From positions 2,418,001 to 2,482,000 of the forward strand of contig NZ_CP009220.1 of NCBI RefSeq assembly GCF_001277995.1: a DNA stretch of 64,000 nt, written 5' to 3'. This document shows, one piece after another, positions 17,787 to 27,454 of the stretch (the first letter of the stretch is position 1; every line of letters starts with the position of its first letter). Origin of the DNA: Corynebacterium deserti GIMN1.010. GTDB lineage: Bacteria; Actinomycetota; Actinomycetes; Mycobacteriales; Mycobacteriaceae. The translations under genes and the position numbers were made by a program. The notes beneath the pieces are model-generated. The model had not been told where the DNA came from. It saw only the letters and a program-made list of their open reading frames with translations, and did no database searches.

Positions 17787-18002
17787 ATGGGTCGCGGTCG
17801 CGCGAAGGCAAAACAGACCAAAGTTGCTCGCCAGTTGAAGTACAGCTCTCCAGACATGGATCTCGATTCACTGCAGCGGGAGCTGGCCAACCAGTCTCCC
17901 AGGCGTTCCTACTCCGATGCCCCTGATGAAGAGGGCCAGTACGCAGATTATGCGGACTGGGATGAGGACGACACCGATCAACGTGCCTACGGCACGAACT
18001 AA
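17787..18002 (+). CDS. DUF3073 small acidic protein
   Basis: A 71-residue protein of the actinobacterial DUF3073 family. The basic N-terminus MGRGRAKAKQTKVARQLKY is the family hallmark, followed by SPDMDLDSLQRELA and a strongly acidic tail (YADYADWDEDDTDQ). The function is not known. The ribosome site AAGGGGG lies about 9 nt before the ATG. An upstream frame beginning near 17602 overlaps it but has no such signal. Confidence 0.85.
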   Translation: MGRGRAKAKQTKVARQLKYSSPDMDLDSLQRELANQSPRRSYSDAPDEEGQYADYADWDEDDTDQRAYGTN

Positions 18003-18022
18003 GTCGCGTGTCTGACAGCTAA

Positions 18023-18056
18023 CGCGGTACCAGCCTGTCCTTTAGGCCGGTACCGC
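18023..18056. terminator. Hairpin after the DUF3073 gene
   Basis: GCGGTACC and GGTACCGC pair across 17 nt, 21 bp after the stop codon. There is no T run, so a processing site or structured RNA is as likely as a terminator. Confidence 0.5.
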
Positions 18057-18317
18057 TGCCTGCGGTCATACCTCGTTCGCCCCTCATCTGGTGGCTTTGC
18101 GACCGTTTCAAGGTGTTTTCACCTCCAACGGTCCTTTCCCGTTCAACCACTACCGTCAAAGACGGCACATGGTTTACTACGGACGAGCCTGCGGAGTACT
18201 TCCATTCTGTGTTCCCGCACTCCTCATGGCTTTTGTCCGCGGTAGATCTCGTGCCGTCTTTTACGTTGTGCAGACCCGCGTGTGTACCATCCGCGGCACA
18301 GAAGGGCATAAAAGAGC
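18057..18317. other. Structured convergent gap, possible small RNA
   Basis: Between DUF3073 and purM I see three nested inverted repeats: AACGG/CCGTT at 18127-18143, CCGTC-AAA-GACGG at 18154-18166, and a longer pair AAAGACGGCAC (18158-18168) with GTGCCGTCTTT (18251-18261) whose imperfect similarity continues inward. Reading frames on both strands (about 95 codons) lack ribosome sites and recognisable family features. Confidence 0.4.
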
Positions 18318-18350
18318 AGGCGCCTCACTTTGATTGGAAAGTGAGGCGCC
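18318..18350. terminator. Strong bidirectional terminator after purM
   Basis: GGCGCCTCACTTT and AAAGTGAGGCGCC form a perfect 13-bp stem around GATTGG, with T-rich tracts on both sides. Confidence 0.85.
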
Positions 18351-18387
18351 GGCTTTTGTTGTTTCTTACGCTCCAGCGAGAGTGGGC

Positions 18388-19464
18388 TTAGTAGCCTGGG
18401 TGCTCGCCGTTGAGGATTACGCGTGGCTCTCCGTCTTCGCCGTTGCGGACGGTACCGAGCTCCCAGCAGTCGACGTGGCGTGCAGTGAGCATTGCCAGGG
18501 CGCGATCGCGGTCCTTCTCGGCGACAACAGCGACCATGCCGACTCCCATGTTGAAGGTCTTTTCCATCTCTTCGCGTGGGACGCGGCCGACGGATGCGAT
18601 GGTGCGGAAGATCTGGCCTGGAGTCCAGGTGGCGCGGGACATCTCAGCAACGAGGCCTTCGGGAATGACGCGTTCGAGGTTGCCTGCAAGGCCACCACCG
18701 GTTACGTGGCAGAAGGTGTGAACTTCGCACTCCGCGATCAGAGCTAGGCAGTCTTTGGCGTAGATGCGGGTTGGCTCCAGGAGCTCTTCGCCCAGGGTGC
18801 GGCCGAGTTCTTCGATGTGGCCGTCGAGGGAGAGTCCAGCCTTTTCCAGCAGGACGTGGCGGGCTAGGGAGTAGCCGTTGGAGTGCAGACCAGAGGATGT
18901 CATGCCGATGAGGACATCGCCTGCGCGGACGCGGTCTGGGCCGAGGAGTTCGTCAGCTTCGACGACGCCGACTGCGGTTGCAGACACATCGTAGTGGTCT
19001 GGTTCCATAACTCCTGGGTGCTCTGCAGTTTCGCCGCCGAGGAGGGCGCAACCTGCCTGGACGCAGCCTTCTGCAATGCCAGAGACGATCTCTGCGACGT
19101 GCTCTGGAACGACCTTGCCGATGGCGATGTAGTCCTGGAGGAACAGTGGCTCAGCGCCGGTGACGACGAGGTCATCGACGCACATAGCAACGAGGTCGAT
19201 GCCGATGGTGTCGTGCTTGTCCATCATCTGGGCGATGACGAGCTTGGTGCCTACGCCATCGGATCCTGCAGCAAGAATTGGCTTCTTGTATTTTCCGAGT
19301 TCAAAAAGGCCAGCGAAGCCTCCGAGGTTTCCGCGAACCTCTGGTCGTGTTGCGCGCTTTGCCATGGGTGCGAACAATTCGACGGCGCGATCGCCGGCTT
19401 CAATGTCAACTCCGGCAGCTGCGTATGAAACGCCTTCGGCGGTGGTGTCCTGGTGATCACTCAT
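18388..19464 (-). CDS. purM: Phosphoribosylformylglycinamidine cyclo-ligase (AIR synthetase)
   Basis: PurM closes FGAM to AIR with ATP, the fifth step of purine synthesis. At 358 residues it is the normal size. Visible motifs are YAAAGVDIEAGDRAVE at the N-terminus, GSDGVGTKLVIA, the VDDLVVTGAEPLFLQDY metal/ATP region, LLGGETAEHPGVM, and FCHVTGGGLAGNLERVIPEG. The protein family pairs with PurL. It lies 133 bp after purF in the same direction, so it is probably cotranscribed, with the strong hairpin at 18318 ending the unit. Confidence 0.97.
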   Translation of the reverse strand: MSDHQDTTAEGVSYAAAGVDIEAGDRAVELFAPMAKRATRPEVRGNLGGFAGLFELGKYKKPILAAGSDGVGTKLVIAQMMDKHDTIGIDLVAMCVDDLVVTGAEPLFLQDYIAIGKVVPEHVAEIVSGIAEGCVQAGCALLGGETAEHPGVMEPDHYDVSATAVGVVEADELLGPDRVRAGDVLIGMTSSGLHSNGYSLARHVLLEKAGLSLDGHIEELGRTLGEELLEPTRIYAKDCLALIAECEVHTFCHVTGGGLAGNLERVIPEGLVAEMSRATWTPGQIFRTIASVGRVPREEMEKTFNMGVGMVAVVAEKDRDRALAMLTARHVDCWELGTVRNGEDGEPRVILNGEHPGY

Positions 19465-19597
19465 CGTTTACTGTGCTTCTCCTGCTTGGGGAATATTGCT
19501 TAAAAGGATTATCTGGCGGGGCATATACGGGTTGGCGCATCTACCCCAGACAAGGTGGCGCTTTTAGCAGCTAGTACTTGTCGATCTTAACCCGACC

Positions 19598-21145
19598 TTA
19601 ATGCGCGCGGGGTGCCTGCATCTTACGAACTAGGTCGGCATTGGGGTTGCCCTGAGGTAGACCCATTGGGTATTTGCCATCGAAGCAGGCCAGGCACAGC
19701 TCGTTGACGGGCTGTTCCGTTGCCTCCACCATACCGTCGATGGAAATGTATCCAAGGGAATCCGCACCGATAGCTGAGCGTACTGCTTCCACCATTTCCG
19801 CTTCGTTGTCACTGGTGACAGCGTTGGCAATGAGCTCGCCTGGGGTGGCAAAGTCAATGCCGTAGAAGCAGGGCCACTTCACTGGTGGGGATGCGATGCG
19901 GACGTGAACTTCAGCTGCACCGGCTTCACGCAGCATGCGGATGACAGCGCGCTGGGTGTTGCCGCGCACGATCGAGTCATCGACCACCACGAGGCGTTTG
20001 CCTGCGATTACCTCACGAAGCGGGTTGAGCTTGAGCCGGATACCTAGCTGACGCAGGGTGTCGGAAGGCTGGATGAAGGTACGTCCTACATAGGCGTTTT
20101 TCACCATGCCTTGGCCGAATGGGATGCCAGCGGCTTGAGCGAAACCAACTGCTGCTGGGGTTCCGGACTCTGGCGTTGGGATGACCAAGTCACCTTCGGC
20201 TGGAGCTTCCTTAGCCAAGCGACGGCCGATCTCTAGGCGCACTTCGTTGACGTTGCGGCCTTTGATCACGGAATCGGGACGGGCCAAGTAGACGTATTCG
20301 AAGACGCAGCCTTTGCGCTGAACTTCGGCGAATCGTTCGGAGCGCAGTCCGGATTCGTCGATAGCAATTAGTTCGCCGGGCTCGACTTCGCGCACGTGCG
20401 ACGCGCCGACGATATCTAGCGCGGAGGTCTCAGAGGCGACCACCCAGCCGCGCTCGAGGCGACCGATGGACAGCGGGCGGATTCCGTAGGGATCACGCGC
20501 AGCATAAAGGGTGTGTCCGTCGGTGAAGGTGAGGCAGTATGCGCCTTCGACTTCGGGGAGGAGCTTCAACGCGGAGTCAAACAGGGTGTTGCCGTTGCCG
20601 ACGCCATTGGCCAATAGACCGGTGAGAACGTCGGTATCCGATGGCCTCCGATCGGGGTCGACGAGGCCGAGTTCCGTCGCCCTGTCGAGAAGCTCAATGT
20701 AGTTGATTAGGTTGCCATTGTGCCCTAGTGCAATGTCGGTGCCGTCCGACGCCATGCGGAACATCGGCTGTGCGTTTTCCCAGGTGTTGCCGCCCGCGGT
20801 GGTGTATCGGGTGTGTCCGATCGCAATGTTGCCACGAAGTGACTCCAGGATGGGTTCGTCGAACACCTGAGACACGAGGCCTAAGTCTTTGAACACGAGG
20901 ATCTGCTCGCCGTCACCAACGGCGATACCTGCCGCTTCCTGACCGCGGTGCTGTAGTGCAAAAAGTCCGAAATAGGTGAGCTTTGAAACTTCTTCACCTG
21001 GTGCCCATACGCCAAATACGCCACATTCTTCTTGTGGGCCTTGTTCACCAAGGTCGTCGTATGGGTGGTTCACTAGCGACATTCCAGATGTTGTGCCGGA
21101 ATGAGGGAGAGAATCAGGGAGCGTGTGCTGATCACGTATTACCAC
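19598..21145 (-). CDS. purF: Amidophosphoribosyltransferase
   Basis: PurF commits PRPP to purine synthesis by transferring glutamine amide nitrogen. The nucleophile is Cys41 in QEECGVFGVW, behind a 40-residue propeptide that is normally removed. The Ntn glutaminase domain follows (HTRYTTAGG, GHNGNLINY), then the phosphoribosyltransferase domain with the PRPP loop LVVVDDSIVRGNTQ near 370. The Cys-rich end (NELCLACFDGKYPMG) suggests the Fe-S type enzyme. GTG 21145 lies exactly 7 nt after TACGAT and lacks a ribosome site, so the message is probably leaderless. Confidence 0.96.
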   Translation of the reverse strand: MVIRDQHTLPDSLPHSGTTSGMSLVNHPYDDLGEQGPQEECGVFGVWAPGEEVSKLTYFGLFALQHRGQEAAGIAVGDGEQILVFKDLGLVSQVFDEPILESLRGNIAIGHTRYTTAGGNTWENAQPMFRMASDGTDIALGHNGNLINYIELLDRATELGLVDPDRRPSDTDVLTGLLANGVGNGNTLFDSALKLLPEVEGAYCLTFTDGHTLYAARDPYGIRPLSIGRLERGWVVASETSALDIVGASHVREVEPGELIAIDESGLRSERFAEVQRKGCVFEYVYLARPDSVIKGRNVNEVRLEIGRRLAKEAPAEGDLVIPTPESGTPAAVGFAQAAGIPFGQGMVKNAYVGRTFIQPSDTLRQLGIRLKLNPLREVIAGKRLVVVDDSIVRGNTQRAVIRMLREAGAAEVHVRIASPPVKWPCFYGIDFATPGELIANAVTSDNEAEMVEAVRSAIGADSLGYISIDGMVEATEQPVNELCLACFDGKYPMGLPQGNPNADLVRKMQAPRAH

Positions 21146-21208
21146 ATCACAGATCGTAGTCCCTTAGCTTCCCAGAAACTAATACGGCGAACGAAAGGAC
21201 GGGGCAGG

Positions 21209-21586
21209 CTAAAGTTTTACCACTGGCAACCAGTCTGCAATCTCACCCGCGCGAGTTCCTGACGCACTAATTTTTCCGCTGGCTACCTCGGCGTCGAAAG
21301 TGGTGACACCGGTTGCCAACCGCAGCCAAGTGTGAGGGTCAGTTTCTACCACATTGGGTGGCGTACCTCGGGTATGTTTTGGCCCGTCGATGCATTGAAC
21401 TGCAACAAATGGGGGTACCCGAACTTCCACACTGTGCCCCGGTGCGTCTTGTGCTAACAGGCGGGCACTCAGGCGCGTTGCGGCGGCAAGCGCCGAACGA
21501 CCAGGCTTTTCGACGCTTTCCTCCCCGTTAATCCACTTTTCGATCGCTAATACCGCTTGCCGAGTCTCCGCCGGATCAATCCTCAT
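21209..21586 (-). CDS. Sterol-carrier-like (SCP2 family) small protein
   Basis: A 125-residue protein of the actinobacterial sterol-carrier-family proteins found next to purF in this order (a mycobacterial relative sits beside purF too). It begins MRIDPAETRQAVLAIEKWI; a central VEVRVPPFVAVQC strand and TDPHTWLRLATG, typical of SCP2 folds, follow. It ends with SASGTRAGEIADWLPVVKL. The ligand and role are unknown. It lies 63 bp upstream of purF on the same strand and diverges from the thioesterase gene. Confidence 0.7.
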   Translation of the reverse strand: MRIDPAETRQAVLAIEKWINGEESVEKPGRSALAAATRLSARLLAQDAPGHSVEVRVPPFVAVQCIDGPKHTRGTPPNVVETDPHTWLRLATGVTTFDAEVASGKISASGTRAGEIADWLPVVKL

Positions 21587-21611
21587 GACCGCTAAGCCTA
21601 GTACGAACCGT

Positions 21612-21617
21612 TAAAGT
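21612..21617 (+). promoter_or_regulatory. -10 hexamer of a leaderless thioesterase promoter
   Basis: TAAAGT ends 6 nt before ATG 21624 with no ribosome site. Confidence 0.55.
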
Positions 21618-21623
21618 ATCCCT

Positions 21624-22631
21624 ATGTCTGAGAACCCCCGCGAGAATCCCAATCGCTCTCCAGAAATTGTGCTTCGTTTCATGGCCGCTCCCACTGACGT
21701 CCTTATGGCTGGAAGCCATGGCGTCGGCGGTGGTCGTGTGTTGGAATGGATCGATAAGGCTGCCTATGCCTGCGCTACCCAATGGTCCGGAACCTACTGT
21801 GTGACTGCTTATGTTGGTCATATCCACTTCACCCGTCCGATTCCTTCGGGCCACATGGTAGAGGTGCGTTCCCGCATTGCGATGACCGGCCGTTCTTCGA
21901 TGCACATTGTCAATGAGGTTCTCTCCGCTGATCCCCGCGATGGCCGTTACACCCGCGCGTGTGACTGCTTGGTTATCTTCGTAGCTAAAGACACCGCTAC
22001 TGGTCGCCCTACCGCCGTTCCCGCGTTTACTCCTTCGGATGCAGAAGAACAGCGCGTCCTGGAATCTGCGCAGTCTCGAATTGCACTGCGCAAGGCCATT
22101 GAGGCTGAGATGGAGAAGCAGACCTACAACGGCCCTTCCGATGCGCCTCGCCTTATTACCCGATTCTTGGCTAAGCCCACTGACATTAACTGGGGTGGCA
22201 AGGTCCACGGTGGCACGGCAATGGAGTGGATTGATGAGGCTGGTGCGGCCTGCACCATGGAATGGTCCGGTAATCATACGGTTGCCGTCTACGCCGGTGG
22301 TATCCGCTTCTACCAACCAATCCAGATCGGTGACCTCATCGAGGTGGATGCCCGCATGATGCGTACCGATAAGCGTTCGATGCAGATGTCTATTCACGTC
22401 CGCGCTGGTGATGCGCACCGTGGCCGCGCAGAGCTGGAGACCGCTATTCACGCGACTGTCACTTACATCGGCATCGACGTGGATGGTGAGCCGCTGCCCA
22501 CACCGCAATTTATCCCTCGAACCCCCGAAGATATTCAACTCGCCGAGCACGCCAATATCCTTCGCGATATGCGTGCGGAGTACTCCCCCATGCCGTTGCT
22601 GAAGAAGCACGTGCCGCTCCAGATTGACTAG
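21624..22631 (+). CDS. Acyl-CoA thioesterase with two hotdog domains
   Basis: The 335 residues consist of two homologous hotdog domains (about 10-150 and 175-315) of the cytosolic acyl-CoA hydrolase (BFIT/ACOT7-like) type. Parallel stretches are GVGGGRVLEWIDKAAYACA in the first and HGGTAMEWIDEAGAACTMEW in the second; the second keeps HGG, the first has GVGGG. Each then has a strand pair like HIHFTRPIPSGHMVEV / GIRFYQPIQIGDLIEV. The protein likely hydrolyses fatty acyl-CoA in the cytosol; the chain-length preference cannot be read. It is monocistronic, ending in a strong terminator shared with the next gene. Confidence 0.88.
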   Translation: MSENPRENPNRSPEIVLRFMAAPTDVLMAGSHGVGGGRVLEWIDKAAYACATQWSGTYCVTAYVGHIHFTRPIPSGHMVEVRSRIAMTGRSSMHIVNEVLSADPRDGRYTRACDCLVIFVAKDTATGRPTAVPAFTPSDAEEQRVLESAQSRIALRKAIEAEMEKQTYNGPSDAPRLITRFLAKPTDINWGGKVHGGTAMEWIDEAGAACTMEWSGNHTVAVYAGGIRFYQPIQIGDLIEVDARMMRTDKRSMQMSIHVRAGDAHRGRAELETAIHATVTYIGIDVDGEPLPTPQFIPRTPEDIQLAEHANILRDMRAEYSPMPLLKKHVPLQID

Positions 22632-22636
22632 TAGCC

Positions 22637-22678
22637 CAAAAAAATGCCACCGAGAATGATTCTCGGTGGCATTTTTTG
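22637..22678. terminator. Bidirectional terminator
   Basis: AAAAAAATGCCACCGAGAA and TTCTCGGTGGCATTTTTT form a long perfect stem between convergent genes with A/T tracts on both sides. Confidence 0.92.
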
Positions 22679-22687
22679 GTGTCAGTC

Positions 22688-23473
22688 TTACTGGACCACA
22701 ACCATCCACACCGCAATGAGATGAATTATCGCCGCGACGATGGTGGCTACATGGAAGTGCTCGTGGTATCCCATCCATCGGGCGTTTCGTCCAGGCCACT
22801 TGAAGCCGTAAACCAAAGCACCCAGGCTGTAGACAATTCCTCCGGCGAGGAGCAACCACACCACAGTATGTCCTGCTCCGCTCCACAGCTGTGGGATGAG
22901 CGGCACGATGAGCCATCCCAAGGCAAGGTAGACAATCACGCTAAGCCATCGTGGGTGGTTGATCCACACCATGTTCATAATCACGCTCAAAATGGCGCCT
23001 ATCCATGCGATAGAGAGCATCCACGCGGCAGTGTTGGGTTCTAATACGATCAAGCACAATGGCGTATAGGTGGCGGCGATAAACACTGCGATTGTCGAGT
23101 GATCAGCTCGCCTCCACCACGACACTGTTTGAAGCCTGCGCCACTGTCCTCGGTGATAGGCCGCAGATACAGCAAACAGTCCCAACATCGCCAAAGCGTA
23201 GACCGTCACGCCGAGGGCTTGCCACCACACCAATTCCATCCAGGCGTAGGTGGACAGCACCGAACCAGAAACGACGCTGAGAAACGCGGCGATCTGGTGG
23301 AATAGTCCGCGTGTGACAGGTCGTTCGCCTCTGTCGAACACATACTTGGTCAGTTCAAGCAAAGGTTCATCGGAGTGGTTATCGTCCTGTGTTTGCGTTG
23401 TCTGCCCCGCCTCGTCATCGTTGCGAGGATCCGCATCCATGTATTCACGCTTGTTTGCCACTTCTTGCCTCAT
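22688..23473 (-). CDS. Hemolysin III family (PAQR-like) membrane protein
   Basis: A 261-residue protein with a 60-residue charged N-terminus and about seven membrane spans. Family motifs are SAAYHRGQW and RRADHSTIAVFIAATYTP in the middle, and GYHEHFHVATIVAAIIH near the C-terminus; the conserved Ser, Asp and His residues form the metal site of the alkaline ceramidase/PAQR superfamily. The physiological role in bacteria is unsettled, and hemolysis is not implied. The start at 23473 could be a downstream Met (about residue 12). It is unlinked to the purine genes around it. Confidence 0.86.
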   Translation of the reverse strand: MRQEVANKREYMDADPRNDDEAGQTTQTQDDNHSDEPLLELTKYVFDRGERPVTRGLFHQIAAFLSVVSGSVLSTYAWMELVWWQALGVTVYALAMLGLFAVSAAYHRGQWRRLQTVSWWRRADHSTIAVFIAATYTPLCLIVLEPNTAAWMLSIAWIGAILSVIMNMVWINHPRWLSVIVYLALGWLIVPLIPQLWSGAGHTVVWLLLAGGIVYSLGALVYGFKWPGRNARWMGYHEHFHVATIVAAIIHLIAVWMVVVQ

Positions 23474-23548
23474 TCTTGATCTTTCCTACGTGTTTTAATC
23501 TACGTCAGATTTGAAAACAGCAGGCGCCGAAGCATCGCGAGATGAACA

Positions 23549-23602
23549 AAAAGGTGGTGGATGCGAACGCATAATGCGTCAACATCCACCACCTTTATTA
23601 GT
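23549..23602 (-). terminator. Terminator of purL
   Basis: AAAGGTGGTGGATG pairs with CATCCACCACCTTT, with an inner ACGCAT/ATGCGT stem. On the minus strand it runs into TTTTTG. Confidence 0.88.
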
Positions 23603-23614
23603 GATACACAAGCT

Positions 23615-25903
23615 TTAAGCTACAACAGAGTTAGCTCCAACTGCGTGGCCAAATGCCTCAGGGAGGGTGTCGGTCCAGGCTTGGGTGAGCTCAGCAACGG
23701 TGACAGCAACCTCAACGTCAGCGCCGCTGACCTTGATCTCGCCCGAATCGTTGGTGCGGCCCAGCTTGAATACGGGGATGCCCAGCTCAGCTGCGCGTGC
23801 TTCAAGCTCTTCGCCACGGTTGGTGGCAACCACGATACGGGATGCAGACTCAGCGAACAGTGCGGTGAACAGGGATGGGTGGACCTGTGACAAGTCGACA
23901 GACAGGCCCTTTCCTGCGTGGATTGCCAGCTCTGCGAGGGTCTGACCAAGGCCACCTTCGGAGAGGTCGTGGGATGCCTGGAAGAGATCGGATCCAACGA
24001 AGAGCTCAGCCAGACGCTGTTCGTTTGCCAGGTCGACGACTGGTGGCAGACCGTTGAGGCCGGCACCGGAGACTTGCTGCCAGATGGAGCCACCGAATTC
24101 TTCGAAGGTCTCACCCAACAGGTAGAGGTCGGTGTCTTCTGCTGGCAAAACATTGCCGATGCTGTTTTCCACGTTGTCCAGCACACCCAACACACCTACC
24201 ACTGGGGTCGGCAGGATGGGCTCGTCGCCGGTTTGGTTATAGAAGGAGACGTTGCCGCCAGACACTGGGATGCCGAGCTGCTTGGAACCGTCGGCAAGCC
24301 CGTGTACTGCTTCCTTGAACTGCCACATAACGCCTGGGTTCTCAGGCGAACCGAAGTTGAGGCAGTTGGTCACTGCTACTGGGCGAGCGCCGGTGGAAAC
24401 CACGTTGCGGTAGGCCTCAGCGAGAGCAAGCTGTGCGCCGGTGTTTGGCTCGAGCTTGGTGTAGCGGCCGGAGGCGTCGGCGGAGATGGCAACACCACGG
24501 TTGGTCTCTTCGTCGATACGCAAAACGCCTGCGTTGGCATTCTTGGCTTGGACGGTGTTGCCGCGCACGTAGCGGTCGTACTGTTCGGTGATGAACGCAC
24601 GGGAGCACAGTGCTGGAGAGGACACCATCGCAAGCCATGCGTCCTTGATTTCTGCTGGTTCGACAGGCTGTGCAACTGGAGCTTCAAGCTGGAGCTCATC
24701 CTGGTTTGCTGGGCGCTCAACGGGTCGGTTGTACACAGGGCCTTCATCGATGGTGGATGGAGGTGCGTCAATAACAACCTGGCCGTTGTGGACAACCACG
24801 TAGCGGTCCTTTTCGTCGGTGACTTCACCGATTTCTGCGCAGGTGACATCCCACTTTGCGCAGATTTCAAGGAAGCGCTCGACGTTTTCTGGGGTGACAA
24901 CGGCACACATGCGCTCCTGGGACTCAGATGCCAGGATCTCTGCTGCAGACATGTTTTCTGCACGAAGTGGAACGTTGTCAAGGTTGACGCGCATGCCGCC
25001 GTCGCCAGCTGCTGCCAGCTCAGAGGTGGCACATGCGAGTCCACCGCCACCGAGGTCCTGAATACCAACCACAACGCCAGCCTTGTACAGCTCCAGGCAG
25101 CATTCGATGAGGACCTTCTCTGCGAATGGGTCGCCGACCTGGACGGCAGGAAGCTTGCGCTCTTCGCCTTCTTCGAAGGATGCGGAACCCAGGACGGAAA
25201 CGCCGCCGATGCCGTCAAGGCCAGTGCGGGAACCGAACAGGATCACCTTGTTGCCGGTACCGGATGCGAATGCAAGCTTGAGGTCTTCCACCTTGAGGGT
25301 GCCCACGCACAGAGCGTTGACCAGTGGGTTGCCAGCGTAGGAATCATCGAAGACAGTTTCGCCACCGATGTTGGGCAGTCCCAGGCAGTTGCCGTAGTGG
25401 GAGATGCCGTCAACGACGCCTGGCAGGACGCGCTGGGTGTCTGGGTTGTCAATCGCGCCGAAACGCAGCTGATCCATGACGGCGATGGGGCGTGCACCCA
25501 TGGCCATAATGTCGCGGACGATGCCACCGATGCCGGTTGCGGCACCCTGGTGTGGCTCCACGAAGGATGGGTGGTTGTGGGACTCCACGCGGAAGGTCAC
25601 GGCGTTGCCGTCTCCGATATCGACCACACCAGCGTTCTCGCCGATGCCAGCAAGAATCTTCGAGGACATTTCAGGGGTGGTGGTTTCACCGAAGTAACGC
25701 AGGTGAACCTTGGAGGACTTGTACGAGCAGTGCTCGGACCACATCACGGAGTAGACGGTCAGCTCAGCGTCGGTGGGACGGCGGCCAAGGATTTCCTTGA
25801 TGCGCTCATATTCGTCGTCCTTGAGACCAAGTGCCTCATATGGCTGCTCAAGGTCAGGGTTGTTCGCCGCGTCCTCAACAGTGTCATTAATAAAGGTGCT
25901 CAT
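23615..25903 (-). CDS. purL: Phosphoribosylformylglycinamidine synthase, large subunit PurL
   Basis: Small-type PurL of 762 residues, the ATP-using synthase that makes FGAM with ammonia from PurQ. The motifs are [60 protein letters not shown], and [14 protein letters not shown]. Because the glutaminase is separate, purQ and purS are needed and lie directly upstream (18 bp from purQ). The opposite strand is open for 665 codons, a coding-bias artefact. Confidence 0.97.
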   Translation of the reverse strand: MSTFINDTVEDAANNPDLEQPYEALGLKDDEYERIKEILGRRPTDAELTVYSVMWSEHCSYKSSKVHLRYFGETTTPEMSSKILAGIGENAGVVDIGDGNAVTFRVESHNHPSFVEPHQGAATGIGGIVRDIMAMGARPIAVMDQLRFGAIDNPDTQRVLPGVVDGISHYGNCLGLPNIGGETVFDDSYAGNPLVNALCVGTLKVEDLKLAFASGTGNKVILFGSRTGLDGIGGVSVLGSASFEEGEERKLPAVQVGDPFAEKVLIECCLELYKAGVVVGIQDLGGGGLACATSELAAAGDGGMRVNLDNVPLRAENMSAAEILASESQERMCAVVTPENVERFLEICAKWDVTCAEIGEVTDEKDRYVVVHNGQVVIDAPPSTIDEGPVYNRPVERPANQDELQLEAPVAQPVEPAEIKDAWLAMVSSPALCSRAFITEQYDRYVRGNTVQAKNANAGVLRIDEETNRGVAISADASGRYTKLEPNTGAQLALAEAYRNVVSTGARPVAVTNCLNFGSPENPGVMWQFKEAVHGLADGSKQLGIPVSGGNVSFYNQTGDEPILPTPVVGVLGVLDNVENSIGNVLPAEDTDLYLLGETFEEFGGSIWQQVSGAGLNGLPPVVDLANEQRLAELFVGSDLFQASHDLSEGGLGQTLAELAIHAGKGLSVDLSQVHPSLFTALFAESASRIVVATNRGEELEARAAELGIPVFKLGRTNDSGEIKVSGADVEVAVTVAELTQAWTDTLPEAFGHAVGANSVVA

Positions 25904-25921
25904 AGTAGTAACTGACTCCTC

Positions 25922-26593
25922 TTAGGCAGCGATGGTGCCAACGGCGGACAGGAACAGCTCTAGGCCATCTAGGGATGGGCCTGTAAGCTTTTCGACGGCA
26001 TGTTCCGGGTGCGGCATCAAACCGACAACGCGACCAGTTTCGTTGGTCACGCCAGCGATATCGTTGACGGAGCCGTTGAAGTTGTCGGTGTAGCGGAAGA
26101 CCACGCGGCCCTCACCTTCAAGCATTGCGATGGTATCTGCATCTGCCTGGAAGCGACCTTCACCGTGCTTAGCAGGAATGAGGATCTTCTGGCCCTGCTC
26201 CAAGGTGTTGGTCCATGCGGTGGTGTTGTTCTCCACAACAAGGTGGGTATCAACGCAGTGGAAGTGCAGACCCTGGTTGCGGGTAAGTGCACCGGGGAGG
26301 AGGCGGGCTTCGGTAAGAATCTGGAAGCCGTTGCAGATACCCAACACAGGCATACCCTTGCCGGCCTGCTCGATAACAGACTGCATGACAGGAGCCAGTG
26401 CGGAGATTGCACCGGTGCGCAGGTAGTCACCGTAGGAGAAGCCACCGGGGACGACGACGGCGTCGACGCCCTTGAGGTCTTCATCTGCGTGCCAGAGGCT
26501 GATTACTTCTGCACCTGCGATGCGGGCTGCGCGTGCAGCGTCGACATCGTCGAGGGTTCCAGGGAAGGTAATGACACCGATTTTGGCGCTCAC
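25922..26593 (-). CDS. purQ: Phosphoribosylformylglycinamidine synthase, glutaminase subunit PurQ
   Basis: A class I glutamine amidotransferase that feeds ammonia to PurL. The nucleophile is Cys87 in [11 protein letters not shown], and the His-Glu pair sits in [10 protein letters not shown] near 200. [13 protein letters not shown] is the usual oxyanion segment. Its 223 residues are normal size. The first codons overlap the end of purS by 4 bp, so the genes are translationally coupled. Confidence 0.97.
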   Translation of the reverse strand: MSAKIGVITFPGTLDDVDAARAARIAGAEVISLWHADEDLKGVDAVVVPGGFSYGDYLRTGAISALAPVMQSVIEQAGKGMPVLGICNGFQILTEARLLPGALTRNQGLHFHCVDTHLVVENNTTAWTNTLEQGQKILIPAKHGEGRFQADADTIAMLEGEGRVVFRYTDNFNGSVNDIAGVTNETGRVVGLMPHPEHAVEKLTGPSLDGLELFLSAVGTIAA

Positions 26594-26835
26594 TTGGAAA
26601 CCTCAACTCCCACCACATCGAAGTCTTCGATGACGGTGTTGGCAAGAAGGGTTTCAGCGATCTTTTTAAGGTCGGTTTCGGTGACGGATTCATCGACTTC
26701 GAGTTCGAAGCGCTTTCCCTGACGAACGTCAGAAACTCCAGTTACTCCGATACGGCCGAGGGCGCGGTGGACCGCCTGCCCCTGGGGATCCAGAATCTCA
26801 GCCTTAGGCATGACATTGACAACAACACGGGCCAC
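26590..26835 (-). CDS. purS: Phosphoribosylformylglycinamidine synthase subunit PurS
   Basis: The 81-residue bridging subunit of the PurLQS complex. It has the typical [23 protein letters not shown] opening in pieces ([14 protein letters not shown]) and [18 protein letters not shown], ending in VEVSK. It is first of the purSQL run and overlaps purQ by 4 bp. Confidence 0.95.
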   Translation of the reverse strand: MARVVVNVMPKAEILDPQGQAVHRALGRIGVTGVSDVRQGKRFELEVDESVTETDLKKIAETLLANTVIEDFDVVGVEVSK

Positions 26836-26922
26836 GGTATTTTCCCTTACTCAAGAAATGGGGACGACAATGTTTTACGTGCACAAGTGTAATGGTTGGG
26901 CCTAGCCAAACCTAGCCAGACC

Positions 26923-27411
26923 CTAATCAGGCAGATTCGCTTCAATCGCTGTAACCACCACATCAGCTTCAGGATCGATGCGCGGACCAAAACGCTCAAT
27001 GGTGTCACCTTCTGCGTTGACGAGGAACTTCTCAAAATTCCACTCAATTTCTCCGCCACCGGTGTCGGCTTTCAGCGCCTTGTAAAGAGGATGGGCGCCG
27101 TCACCGTTCACCTCAGTTTTAGCAAGCAACGGGAAGGTGACGTTGTAGGTGTTTTGGGCAAAGTCGCAGACTTCTGCGTCGGTACCGGGCTCTTGTCCCA
27201 TGAACTGGTTGCACGGCACGCCGATCACAACAAGTCCCTGGTCTTGGTACTTTTCATAAAGCCGTTGGAGGCCTTCATATTGAGGAGTCAACCCACATTT
27301 GGAGGCTAGATTGACCACCAGGAGGAGTTTGCCAGACCACGTGGACATGGTGGCAGCGGAGCCGTCGTTAAGCGTCACGTCAATGTCATGAATATTTACC
27401 ATGCCCGCCAC
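26923..27411 (-). CDS. mpx: Mycothiol/thioredoxin-dependent peroxidase (glutathione peroxidase family)
   Basis: A 162-residue Cys-type glutathione peroxidase homolog that in C. glutamicum reduces hydroperoxides using mycothiol or thioredoxin. The peroxidatic Cys39 is in VVNLASKCGLTPQY. Family elements GVPCNQFMGQEPG (with the resolving-type Cys67 and conserved Gln) and IEWNFEKFLV (Trp-Asn of the catalytic tetrad) are intact. The genome makes mycothiol (mshD here) and not glutathione. It diverges from the nuclease gene across 180 bp. Confidence 0.9.
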   Translation of the reverse strand: MAGMVNIHDIDVTLNDGSAATMSTWSGKLLLVVNLASKCGLTPQYEGLQRLYEKYQDQGLVVIGVPCNQFMGQEPGTDAEVCDFAQNTYNVTFPLLAKTEVNGDGAHPLYKALKADTGGGEIEWNFEKFLVNAEGDTIERFGPRIDPEADVVVTAIEANLPD

Positions 27412-27454
27412 CCTAGTTGAGGGGAGCTATTTAGCGGCACATCGAGAAATGTAC

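Noticed and set aside
18019..18391. Two opposite frames of about 95 codons in the DUF3073-purM gap
   Set aside because: Neither has a ribosome site or family similarity; inverted repeats make both frames open.
21576..22916. 446-codon frame opposite the thioesterase
   Set aside because: It is antisense across a double-hotdog gene and crosses the strong terminator at 22637, so it cannot be a normal gene.
23918..25915. 665-codon open frame opposite purL
   Set aside because: Antisense to a fully conserved purL; its composition mirrors the codon bias of the real gene and it has no family motifs or ribosome site.
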